Under the pieces are notes generated by a model. That model worked only from the letters and a program-made list of their open reading frames with translations, had not been told where the DNA came from and made no database searches. A stretch of 64,000 bases of DNA. Origin: Sporodiniella umbellata. Its lineage: Eukaryota; Mucoromycota; Mucoromycetes; Mucorales; Rhizopodaceae. The position numbers and the translations under genes were made by a program. The stretch spans positions 124,001 through 188,000 of the forward strand of contig JAIXMR010000036.1 in NCBI GenBank assembly GCA_025677835.1. The letters run 5' to 3'. The stretch's first letter is position 1; the number at the start of each line of letters is the position of its first letter. This document shows, piece after piece, positions 11,571 to 21,897 of the stretch.

Positions 11571-11633
11571 ATAACAAAATGCACACAAATAACAAAATGC
11601 ACACAAATAACAAAATGCACACAAATAACAAAA
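11571..11633. repeat. 18-bp tandem repeat, 3.5 copies
   Basis: Three perfect copies and half a fourth of the unit ATAACAAAATGCACACAA, starting directly after the stop codon of the PPPDE gene, so it lies in its 3' untranslated region or in the 108-bp gap to the convergent AT-hook gene. Confidence 0.97.
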
Positions 11634-11673
11634 CAAGAGAAAAATAATCAGGGTTTTGAAGGAATCCTTTCTT

Positions 11674-12255
11674 TTACTGTTTACGACGTTTAAATACAGG
11701 CTGAGGCGCTATATAGTTTACATCCGAGACATATTCAGGATCAATATCTGATTTTTTGAGGCAAGTCAAACACACTTTGATGTGTTTCTTTCCAACCACA
11801 GGCTCCAGTCTTTTGGGAAGTGGACGAACCGTCAATGTCACTAGGTTATAACTGTTGCTTTCATCGTTTATATCTGTATCTTTAGAACCTTTTGGAGGTC
11901 TACCACGACGAGGAACCGTCTTGAGAACAGAGGACTCTGGCTCTGATTTGCTCATAGTATACTTCTCTTGTCTATAAACTACATGCTTTGGATGCTCACA
12001 ATGGCCTGTTTTGGATAGACCTCTTTCTTTCTTGGGAACTTCCAAGCAGTCAGACAGAAGAGATAAATCAAGAGTAGTCGACGGTATCTGAGGTAAAGAA
12101 AAAGAAGCCAAATAAGCCATAAATTCTGGGTCATTTACTGGATCTATACTTGATGCGGTATAATTACTGTTTTCAACTGGAAGAAACGTACACAAACTTT
12201 CTTGTGACAAGTCCAACTGTACTTTACTGCTTGAATTTGTATTATTTATTTCCAT
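11674..12255 (-). CDS. Hypothetical AT-hook protein
   Basis: Single exon, 193 residues. A canonical AT-hook core (PRRGRPPKGSKD) lies near residue 115, which would bind the minor groove of AT-rich DNA. It is followed by a compact segment with a CxxC pair (IKVCLTCLKKSD) and a basic end (KRRKQ) that could be a nuclear localisation signal. The N-terminal 100 residues are Ser- and acid-rich without clear folds. A nuclear or chromatin role is inferred from the AT-hook only; I do not recognise the family. It is convergent with the PPPDE gene. Confidence 0.7.
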   Translation of the reverse strand: MEINNTNSSSKVQLDLSQESLCTFLPVENSNYTASSIDPVNDPEFMAYLASFSLPQIPSTTLDLSLLSDCLEVPKKERGLSKTGHCEHPKHVVYRQEKYTMSKSEPESSVLKTVPRRGRPPKGSKDTDINDESNSYNLVTLTVRPLPKRLEPVVGKKHIKVCLTCLKKSDIDPEYVSDVNYIAPQPVFKRRKQ

Positions 12256-12597
12256 AGTTTAGAAAAAAAAAAGTACCTAGTTGATTGTTTCGGTTAGTTT
12301 TATTTGAGTTGTCCGTTTGACTGATATATCATTATTCAATCATTTTCTAGACATATAGAAAAATCAATGATAAACCAAGAGTCTATTTCTCGTTTCAGGC
12401 AGGAATGGATGAGTTTCAAATCAATATTCTTTTGACATCTGCATCGTATGATTTTATATATAAATAAAAAAGAACCTTCAGTTGCGTGCTCGTTTGAAGG
12501 CCAAGTGATGAGGATAATACTGCGTTTTTCAATTGATTGAGTGACGGGCGTAATATATTTTTAATCCCCAGCGAGAGGTGTGACATCTTTTTCCCTT

Positions 12598-14254
12598 ATG
12601 TTGACTTCTTCATTTCGACAGACCCCGTACAAAAAGTGGATTCGGCACTTTTCCAATCAACAAGGTTTTGACAGCCTTGTTCTTGGCGCATACTCAGAGC
12701 CCTCGTGTCAGCTGGCTACTAAACATGTTTCCCCTGCTACGCGAAAGCTAATTGAGAATCAGCTCAAGTCGAGCAATTTCAGAAAACTTAATGACACTCG
12801 CATTTTCTATAACTTGGATGGTGTGTCCCAAGTGGCCATTGTATCTTTAGGAAACAAGGCAAAAAATGATCCAGATAGTGTTCGAATGACTGTAAGTAAA
12901 ACGAAAAGGAAGGCGCTCTTAACAACATTCTTTTTGTAAGACAGCAACGGGTATTCGGGCTCTTCAAAAGCAAGGTGCAAAATACACAGGCATTGATATT
13001 TCTGTGGATATCCAAGGAGCATCGGAGGGTGCAGTGATGTCTCAATTTTCGCTAGAGGAGCTTAAGCGCAAGAAAAAAGAAGCAATCAAATTTGGACCCT
13101 ATGCAGCGGACTCTAGTACAAGCGCGTTTTGGGAAGCTGGTCAAATCAACGGCGACTCACAAAACATAGCTAGAATGCTTATGACCACACCCGCAAATTT
13201 GATGACCCCCACTCTGTTCTCGGAAAAGGTACAGAATCTTTTGAAAGGACTAAAAAACACAAGTATCTTGGAACACGGTGAGGACTGGGCCTTGGAATAT
13301 GGGATGCATTCTTTTATTTCAGTGTCCAAGGGCAGGTACGGATCCCCTTTTAAAAAACAAACTTTGTTTTTCACCAAGTTTTGAGTCTTTAGCAAAGAAC
13401 CTCTCAGGTTTTTAGAAATACACTATAGAGGAGCTAAAGATAAAAGCGATTCTCCTTATTGCTTCGTGGGCAAAGGTGTCACATTTGACTCAGGAGGTAT
13501 TTCAATTAAACCATCAGCTAATATGGCATTGATGAAAGGTGATATGGGGGGCGCTGCTGTTGTTGCTGGTGCTATGTACGGGATAGCTAAAATGGAGCTG
13601 CCTGTAAACGTTGTAGCTGTGATTCCTCTTTGCGAAAACATGCCTTCCGGTACAGCCACGAAGCCTGGGGATGTTATCAAGGCTATGAACGGTACATCCA
13701 TTGAAGTGCTTAATACAGATGCTGAAGGAAGATTGATATTGGCAGACGCTCTCTCTTATGTTTCATCTAAATATCAACCTAGATCGATTGTTGATTTAGC
13801 AACCTTGACAGGAGCTATGGATGTAGCACTAGGCCAAGTATTTGCAGGCGTATTTACAAACTCCAACACCTTGTGGGATCAGCTAAACAATGCAGGAAAT
13901 AGTGTTTCTGATCGTTTTTGGCGAATGCCACTTCACGAAGACTACATGCGTGCCATGAAAAAATCCTTGGTGGCGGACCTCGCTAATATCGGGACTAGAA
14001 GTGGCGGCTCGTGTTCCGCCGCTGGCTTTTTGCAGACATTCGTAGACAAAAACATACCATGGGCTCACATTGATATTGCTGGTGTTATGGATTGCTCTGC
14101 AACAGAAGGGCATCATATAAAAGGAATGAGCGGTAAGCAATAGTGAAAAGAATCGGGCGAGCTTCATGTACTGATGCTTTTATTGAAAGGTCGTCCAACC
14201 CGGGCATTGATAGAATTTATGAGAAAAGCAGCTGAAAACAAAGACCTGAAGTGA
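12598..14254 (+). CDS. LAP3: Leucine aminopeptidase, M17 family
   Basis: Four exons (12598-12891, 12941-13335, 13408-14132, 14190-14254) give 492 residues. The M17 catalytic domain is complete: VGKGVTFDSGGISIKP, GDMGGAAVVAGAMYGIA, and the signature NTDAEGRLILADAL, which together hold the Lys, Asp and Glu ligands of the two-metal site. The N-terminal regulatory fold is divergent, as usual in the family. The enzyme is a hexameric metallo-exopeptidase that releases N-terminal Leu and other residues. The N-terminus (MLTSSFRQTPYKKWIRHFS) is basic and hydroxylated with no acids, so mitochondrial targeting is possible. An upstream GTG in frame at 12580 was not chosen because the ATG at 12598 is the first Met. 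Confidence 0.93.
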
Positions 14255-14803
14255 GCGTTCATCTGTTGACCTTTACTCTCAAGCTATCGTTTGTGAATAA
14301 ATCAATGTATTGAATTTTACGTCATATCAATGCATACATTTTGAGACAAGTCCAGTTTTCTTTTTGTGTGTATATAGGCAATTAGTCTATATTATATACA
14401 GTTTAATATCTTATGGATCCGTTCAGTATTTGCGCCTTCGTCAGACTTCAAATTTCTTAGTTTGGCTTCGAGGCAAGGATTGCATTTCTACGAAGCTTTT
14501 TTTTTTAGTTTATTATATAAGCTACGGACGTTTAACTTTTTTAGTGACAGAATCCATCGTTCTTACTGCCAAAAAATAAATAAATTGAGAAACAAACAAA
14601 CGACGGAGCTAGATAAAAACAGGTACCCAGTGTAACAAAGCCTTTGCATCACATACCTCCCTTCCTTACAGCAGACTCAAAGCTACTTACGAAGTTTAAC
14701 TTTAGCAGAAAGTTTTATTTTTGTGTATTCCACTTTTACTGCCCATAAAAAAAAGTGAAAAATGAAAACAAAAAATATACAGATATAAACAGAGAAGAGG
14801 CGC
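14255..14803. other. Convergent intergenic region, no gene seen
   Basis: Lies between the stop codons of the leucine aminopeptidase and alpha-tubulin genes. It would hold both 3' untranslated regions. No other feature was recognised. Confidence 0.5.
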
Positions 14804-16348
14804 CTAATACTCGATGTCTTCTTCTATCTCAGAGTCGGCCAAAGAGTCTGAGCCAACTTCTTCATAATCTTTCTCAAGAGCAGCCAAATCCTCACGGGCC
14901 TCTGAAAATTCACCTTCCTCCATACCTTCACCTACATACCAGTGAACGAAAGCACGCTTTGCATACATCAAGTCAAACTTGTGGTCTAAGCGAGACCATG
15001 CTTCAGCGATAGCAGTCGTGTTCGATAGCATACAAATAGCCCGCTGTACTTCAGCCAAGTCTCCACCAGGAACCACAGAAGGACGTTGGTTGTTAATACC
15101 CACTTTGAAGCCAGTAGGACACCAGTCAACAAATTGAATGGTTTGCTTGGTCTTGATAGCGGCAATGGCTGCATTTGTGTCTTTTGGAACAACGTCACCT
15201 CGGTAGAGCAGACAGCAGGCCATGTACTTACCATTACGAGGATCACATTTTACCATCTGATTGTTCGGTTCGAAGCAGGAATAGGTAATTTCAGGTATAG
15301 AAAGCTGTTCATGAAAAGCTTTGGCAGAAGAGATGATGGGAGCGTAGGTCACTAAAGGAAAGTGAATACGAGGATAGGGTACCAAATTGGTTTGGAATTC
15401 ATTTAAGTCTACATTTAAAGAGCCGTCGAACCGAAGCGATGCAGTGATGGAAGAAACTACTTGGGCAATCAGACGGTTTAGATTTGCATAGGTAGGACGT
15501 TCAATATCCAAGTTACGGCGACATATATCGTAGATGGCTTCATTATCGACCATAAATGAACAGTCTGCATGTTCCAGTGTAGTGTGGGTTGTCAGGATGG
15601 AGTTATAAGGTTCAACCACCGATGTAGCCACCTGTGGTGCGGGGTAGACAGAGAACTCGAGCTTTGACTTCTTTCCATAGTCTACGGAAAGCCGTTCCAT
15701 TAAAAGGGCACCAAAGCCGGAACCCGTGCCGCCTCCAAAAGAATGAAAAACTAAGAATCCTTGAAGTCCAGAGCAGTTATCCGAAAGCTTACGGATACGG
15801 TCCAGAACAGAGTCAACCATCTCTTTACCAACCGTATAATGACCGCGCGCATAGTTATTAGCGGCATCTTCTTTACCAGTAATCAACTGTTCTGTCATAG
15901 GTTGTAAAGGGTTATTCTAAGCCCTTTTTATTCGACGCAAAAAAAAACAAAAAACAAAAACAAAACAGAAGCGATAGTTTACCTGGATGGAACAAATCCC
16001 TGTAAGGCCCAGTACGTACTTCATCTACCACCGTAGGCTCCAAGTCTACAAATACTGTACGGGGAACGTGCTTCCCACCCTCAGTCTCGCTAAAGAAAGT
16101 GGTAAATGAACGGTTGGATATTTCTTGACCAGCTTGTATACGACCATTGAGCTCAATGCCATGCTCCATACAATACTGAGAACAAACTTCAGTGTGAGCT
16201 CAAACTTAGACAACATTACTTACAAGCTCCCAGCATGCATTACCGATTTGGATACCAGCCTTAACTTATGTAAGAAAAAGTAGACAAGGTGTTTTCTTTA
16301 GAGCGCATCACTTACCTGACCAACGTGTACGCTAATAATCTCTCTCAT
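14804..16348 (-). CDS. TUB1: Alpha-tubulin
   Basis: Four exons (16348-16316, 16259-16224, 16175-15983, 15891-14804) give 449 residues, the normal length. The start [20 protein letters not shown], the GTP-binding loop [13 protein letters not shown], and [20 protein letters not shown] are typical. The family is fixed as alpha rather than beta by [19 protein letters not shown], the longer loop before helix 10, and the C-terminal Tyr (EEDIEY). The first two exons are only 33 and 36 nt, a common pattern for fungal tubulins. The protein forms the minus-end side of the microtubule dimer. The C-terminal tail is acidic, as needed for motors and plus-end proteins. Confidence 0.97.
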
Positions 16349-17497
16349 ATTTTTTTTTTTTTTAAAAAAAACAACAAATATCTTGGTTTATATGTGTTCA
16401 AAGGGTTACGAATGAACTGGAAAGAAAAAAAAAAAAAGGCACCAGCCGAGTCAATGAGATGGAAATGCTTTTTTAGTTTCGTTGCACAAGAAAATAGGGG
16501 ATGAGACGGAAAGCGAAATAATACTTTCTTTTCGCCCTTTATCTTGCTTTATCTATAACTTGAGCCCAAAAAACATGTTTTTGCTTTTTCCTACCGCCCA
16601 AAGCTAAAAGATCTAATATTCACAGACAAAACAAAATAGTGAGTAAAATGAAGCAAACATACAACGTTGTTGTCATTTGTGTAAAAATGTTCAAATGCCG
16701 GATGTCGTCACAGGAATAATAGAATAGGCCGTGTGTGCTCACTTGATATGTCTAGTCGTTTGTTATCTTAGAGAAACGATGCATAAAACAGCTTTTTGTT
16801 TTTATTTTTTACTTTTGCTGAGGAGTCTATCGAACCTGGGCTGTGTTTTGAGATTGGACATACTAAAAGAGAAAGCTAATAGAGAGGCGCTGAGGCAGAT
16901 GCTACAAGTCAATTTTACCCAAGATGTTTTTGGCGTGCCTGTTGATAGCGTAAATCAGTAAAAGAACACCGAGGCTTTCTTTCAATGTTCTATTTTTTGT
17001 GCAACATATCCTGTATATGGTTGAATCTTAATTAGTAAGGTTGAAGCGACAACATATTGCTTATGAATGAATTCAGGGCATTTCAACATAACTTGAAATA
17101 GATCTATAAGGTTTTGCTCTGTATTTTAAGAAAAGATGTAAACCAATAGAGAAACGCGTGCCCACGTTGCCTTTGCTCTAGACTCAAAAGTGGTACAAGC
17201 TCATTGAGCCATGTTTGATGATGCATCTTGAGAGATAATATTCTTCATTTCTCAAGATCCTCATTCATATCTTCAGCCTTTATTTCAAATCGCCCCAAAA
17301 TAAAAGGAAAATTGAAAAAATTGTAGCAAAATTGCGTACAAATCGCTAAAAAAAAGGACGTCGATTGTACCAGATCTTATAAATACATGCTTTTGTCTCT
17401 ACTTTTGGTCAAACGGAGATTGAATCAACATGTGATAAATATTTCTTTTCTTTTTTTCTCTTTCTCTCTTGAACTTTGAAAAAAAAAAAGAAAAAAA
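16349..17497. other. Divergent intergenic region (tubulin / VAP)
   Basis: About 1.15 kb that should hold promoters for alpha-tubulin (-) and the VAP gene (+). A T-run/A-run junction lies directly upstream of the tubulin start at about 16350-16371. One short frame near 16779-16961 is listed separately with low confidence. Confidence 0.5.
16779..16961 (+). CDS. Possible small protein, unknown
   Basis: A 60-residue frame from the ATG at 16779. The start is hydrophobic (MHKTAFCFYFLLLLRS), like a signal peptide or anchor, and is followed by a helix-like polar segment (ILKEKANREALRQMLQ) and an ordinary-looking end (DVFGVPVDSVNQ). The second half has protein-like composition, but nothing else supports a gene. 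It could also be the last exon of an unseen gene, since acceptor-like sites occur upstream. Confidence 0.25.
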   Translation: MHKTAFCFYFLLLLRSLSNLGCVLRLDILKEKANREALRQMLQVNFTQDVFGVPVDSVNQ

Positions 17498-18654
17498 ATG
17501 TCAGTAATTGTTGAGCCATCTGAAGAGCTTTTATTTCACAGTAAGAAATAGACTAGAGAGGGTATATATAGCTCACTATTTCTCTTCTCATGTGATTAGG
17601 CCCCTTCACGCGCATTTCCAAAGAGTCTCTTTTTGTAAAGAATCCTAGTGATAAACCAATAATTTTCAAAGTAAAAACAACAGCCCCTAAACAGTACTGT
17701 GTAAGGCCTAATGCTGGAAAAATTGAACCCAATTCAGAAATTGAAGTACAAAGTAAAGCAAGAAACCTACACCATTTATATATCTTTTTTGTTTTGACTT
17801 TCTATTAACCCCAATATTTAGTAATTCTACAACCTTTTAAAGAGGAGCCCACTGACGACTACAAGTGTAAAGACAAGTTTCTCGTTCAAACTGCCCCCTT
17901 GAACGAGTCTTTGGAAAATCAAGATGTAACAAATATGGTAAGTATTGCCCACTTTATTGATGAGTTGCTAACGTATACCTTTATTACCAAAGTGGGCACA
18001 TATTGAAACTTCAGATAAACAAAGCATGCGTCAACATAAAATCAAATGTGTTTTTGTAGGCTTGGGTTCTAAATTGAGTGACTCAATCATTGAGGAAGAA
18101 CAGGTAGGGCTTCCAAAAAAAAAAACCCCCAATGGTGATATATTAACTATCGATACATTGACTAGACCATCCCAACAGAGCCTATCAGAGAAATAGCTCC
18201 TACTGAAACTACAGACGCTCAAGCTCCTATTCATAATAATGACGTAACACCTGCTTTGGCTGCGCCCAAGGTTTCAAACCAGGCAGAATTACCATCACCT
18301 GCTGTGGAGCAGACAACTGTAGCACCCACTCAAACCTTACCAACGGTTGTAGTCGAAGATGAAAAGAAAACGGAAGAAAAAGACAATACGATAGATATTC
18401 AACTGAAGGAAGCCTTGGAAAAGGTCAGGCGGCTTGAACGAGAAATAGAAGAGCTTAAGAAACAAAACGAGTTGACTCGTAAGGAAAACAGTACGTTGAG
18501 CTCCAGAAAACTCTCACCAACCGTTCAACCTCTGGACGCTGTTCATCAACACTTGGCTCAATTGGAAAAACCATGCGCTGTAGAAGGCTATCCGCCCCAA
18601 GTTCTGTTCGGTGTTTCTTTTATTGTTTTCTTTTTTACTTACCTATTCTTTTAA
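17498..18654 (+). CDS. SCS2: VAP/Scs2-family ER membrane protein (MSP domain)
   Basis: Five exons (17498-17540, 17600-17752, 17822-17937, 17993-18103, 18166-18654) give 303 residues. The MSP domain spans about residues 2-130 with the family signature VKTTAPKQYCVRPNAGKIEP, the surface that binds FFAT motifs, followed by HKIKCVFVG. A Pro/Thr/acid-rich linker leads to a coiled coil (EALEKVRRLEREIEELKKQN) and a C-terminal hydrophobic anchor (VLFGVSFIVFFFTYLFF) with no residues after it, as in tail-anchored VAP proteins. Members tether the ER to plasma membrane, endosomes and other organelles and recruit lipid-transfer proteins. Four short introns interrupt the MSP domain. Confidence 0.93.
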
Positions 18655-21467
18655 TAAATAACAACGAGATGTGCATATGTGCGTATGTAAGATAGAAAAT
18701 GCTGAAAGAGAAAAAATTAAAAATTAAAAGGGAGCAAAGGGGCAGGAGAAAAGCAATATAACTGATCGACTGAAACTGGTTCACCTATAATGTCATCATT
18801 GTATATTTTATTAAAAAATTCTTGCACGCTTAGTTGACTTTGTCTCCTGTTTCTTTTTTTATGTGATATGCTCATGGTAATAGCTCTGTATTTAGCCTTA
18901 TGTCTCGAAATTGGCAAGTGCATTAAATAGTATTAATAACGATAGGCCGTATTGGATCTGTACAAATTGATTTGGTAGTTTAAACTTCGAGCCTATTGGC
19001 TTAAAATGATTATATTTAGTCATCAAGGACCATCCATCTACTCTTAATTAAAAATAATAAAAACATATCAATAGCAATCAAAACGCCAAATTCTTTAGGC
19101 AGACTTTATTCATTCAAAACATCATCTTTGAAAGATACCTTTTTCTTAATACAACATGAAAGGGTGGTTGTGGAAATAACAGAATATATATATCAGTAAT
19201 TAGCTTTTGTCTTTTGTTTTTTAATGACATGGCTTCATTATTTTTTTTTAGGCTGTCTCGCTTGGTGACGATATTATGGGTATATTTGGAAGGGACCTTC
19301 TCTGCAAACAGTTGTTAAACCGTGCACTATGAACTTTTTTTTGGATAAGGCGATTCCAAATACTTTGTTGACAATTTCAGATCACTTCTAGCTAGAAAGA
19401 ATAAAACAGTAAATTCTAGCGGGTCCACAAAATTGCTAATCATTAACGTCTGGCATATTGAAGCATATGAAATGCGCTTGTCCAACTGAACAAGAGAACT
19501 TGAAAAGTCAGAATAGATCAATCAAACAGTTCGAATCGTCTCTGAGCGAATGATCAAAGTTGATTTTCTTGAGTAAAGAGTCTAAAAAAATTTTCAGTGT
19601 ATGTGGTAATTTGTAGAAGACTCTATCCACAAAAAATTTGTATCAGATTCATCCCCAGCCTTTGACTTGAATTCATTAGTACCAAACTCCAAAGAGGCAA
19701 ATGTTGATTAATACAATTACCTAAAAACTAAGTTGCACTTGCGAACATACTTGAATTAACTGTTTTTATTTTTTTCTTTTGAAATGGACTCAATGGCTCT
19801 TGGATTGTTTTTCCTTTTCTTAGTCCCTAGATAAACAGACTCGCCACTGGCAACCTCAACACGTTCTAAATTTTCGAAACAAGACGCGATTGTTGACTGA
19901 ATCCAGGATCAATACTATCTTTCGTTACGAGACCTATTGATGTTATCGTTTTCATATTCTTGAACCAGGGGAAGATAGTCGGTCCTTATCTGCGTTTTCT
20001 TTTTTGTTGTAGTTGGAATAAAAAGTGTGATTGTAGCTATGCTTGAGTTGATTATCTTGGTTTTTTTTTTTAAAAAAAAAAAAAGCTTTTGTTCTTATGG
20101 CCTATAATTTTCTGTTGTTTTTCAATAAATACATTGTAAAAGGTACAGTTCCTGTCTTACAGGTTGATAATCAATGACAAGATTGGAAGAGCAAATTCAC
20201 ACTACAAACCAAAAATAAAAAATTTACAATTCATATATTTGCCAGCTGAATGATGTCGCTTGTTGTTTTGACTTCATTTTTTAAAAGATACTTTCAAATA
20301 AAGTGGTGTGCATATTAACGATATCCTTCGTATGCTCAATTTTATTTTCTTCAAAAGTACTGATATTCTCTTTTGTACTGTTTCCATTATGATCTTTATA
20401 ACGAACACTGTTTTCTATAAAGAAATCAGTTGTTGGTGTAAAGTTGTGACAATATCAGATTGTGAATCGTTCACTCGATGGCAAGGTAGAGATGACCTTC
20501 AAGGCCACTGAAAATTCAGTCGAGAGGTTAAAGAATTTGCCATGAAATACTACTCGCCGATGGAAGGTCTATGTTGCTTGAGTAGTGGCTGCAATGTGTT
20601 GAAGTGTGGAGTGTATCCGGCATTTGGCCTTAACTTCTGGCATCTGAAGCGTTTGCAGGGCAAGATATAGGGTTTGTATCGAAAATGAAGAGCGGAGGTA
20701 CACTTCTCACATCTATTCCCATATCGTGAATTGATCAATACAGAAGTATATTAGGCATGAAGTGTCTTATGGTGCTACCATACATATGACACGTTGACAC
20801 ATGAGTACTGATGACGGGGTATATGAATGAAGAGTGCTACGACAAGGTAACACTACTTTCTTGGTGTCTATTATTCTGATTGGAATCAGCCCCAATCGAT
20901 TTGATTTCGTCCCCATTTAGCTTATTTTGATGTGTCAACGAAAAGCGTTTCTTAGCTTGGTTTCGATGCAAAACAGAATATAAACTGTCTCGCCAACATA
21001 GTATTTAATACTTAGACATAAATTTAGTAGTGAATGCAAGCTTTGAAAAGAAAAAAGAAACATGCGTACTGCTCTTGGTTTCTTTTTACACATTCTTGCC
21101 TACAGAATTATCTCTCTCTTTGTATTGCGTTTTAAGTTCAAACAGAAAACATTGGCGAAAGTAACTTCAAGCACACGTTAGCAAGAGGGCCAATATTCGC
21201 GCCTTAGATTTTTAGCAAAAACGTTATACTTAGTTTCCAGTTGTGTAGAATCCATTCTGCGTGTGAAACTTTCATTTTTCTAAAGGGAAACGAGCCAAGT
21301 TGTCAGAATGTTGACGAGAACTCGAAAAAAGTCGCAATAAATACTCTTAGTATATGAAGCTCTGGTAACAATTATCAGCCATAGCGTTTATACTATATAA
21401 CAACCATTCTCTAGAAAAAAGAAAACTGAGTATATACAACGCCTTTTGAAGGTAATTTTTTTATTAC
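18655..21467. other. Gene-poor region of 2.8 kb
   Basis: No supported gene. A short minus frame at 18717-18923 (ending PLLPFNF) and one at 19327-19521 show no family features. A T-run/A-run junction lies at about 20061-20084. A possible zinc-knuckle relic at 20550-20738 is listed separately. The right end abuts a miniature inverted-repeat element. Confidence 0.5.
20550..20738 (-). pseudogene. Possible degenerate retroelement zinc-knuckle segment
   Basis: The minus frame contains CEKCTSALHFRYKPYILPCK followed by RFRCQKLRPNAGYTPH. The part KPYILPCKRFRCQK resembles the lead-in of CCHC zinc knuckles in the gag-like protein of non-LTR retroelements (family form PxxRCxxCQxxGH), but the later Cys/His ligands are lost. 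Base composition here is less AT-rich than the surroundings. There is no reverse transcriptase nearby, so this is at best a small relic. Confidence 0.2.
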
Positions 21468-21469
21468 TA

Positions 21470-21851
21470 CAGCCCCTCTTGTGTTAAAATTCGCTTTTTA
21501 AAATGCAAAGTTCACTTTACTCCGACCAAGTTCCTTTTTGCGTGCTCTTGACAATGGGTCGAGCTTTGTTCTATGAGGGTGAATGAGGCAGCGCTTTTGA
21601 AGAACAGGAAATGAGAAAGAAGATAAAGGGGAGGAAGTATATCTTTAGAAATTCGCCAAATTAATGCCTTTTTTTATAGAGAAAAGACTGACTCATTGAA
21701 GTCTTTAATCGAATTTTGTATCTAAGAAGCAAGCTTTATCCGAGACAAAAGCTAACTGACTTTTAGAAAAGCGAATTACAAAAACAAATTTGGTCGGAGT
21801 AAAAAGCAAATTTGGAATTTCAAAAAGCGAGCATTAACGCTGAAGGGACTG
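21470..21851. mobile_element. MITE with about 62-bp terminal inverted repeats and TA target duplication
   Basis: The left end starts CAGCCCCTC and the right end finishes GAAGGGACTG; the two terminal blocks of about 62 bp are imperfect inverted repeats (roughly three-quarters identical by eye), including the shared stretch TTTACTCCGACCAA near 21516-21529 and its complement near 21789-21802. The element is flanked by TA on both sides (21468-21469, 21852-21853), the target preference of Tc1/mariner transposases. At 382 bp with no coding capacity it is a non-autonomous miniature element. Its right edge is 46 bp before the ATG of the PPP1R21-like gene, so it forms part of that gene's promoter or 5' untranslated region. 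Confidence 0.85.
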
Positions 21852-21897
21852 TATTTTTACTTTTTGTTTTTCTGGGGAAAAATTGAACATCAATAAC

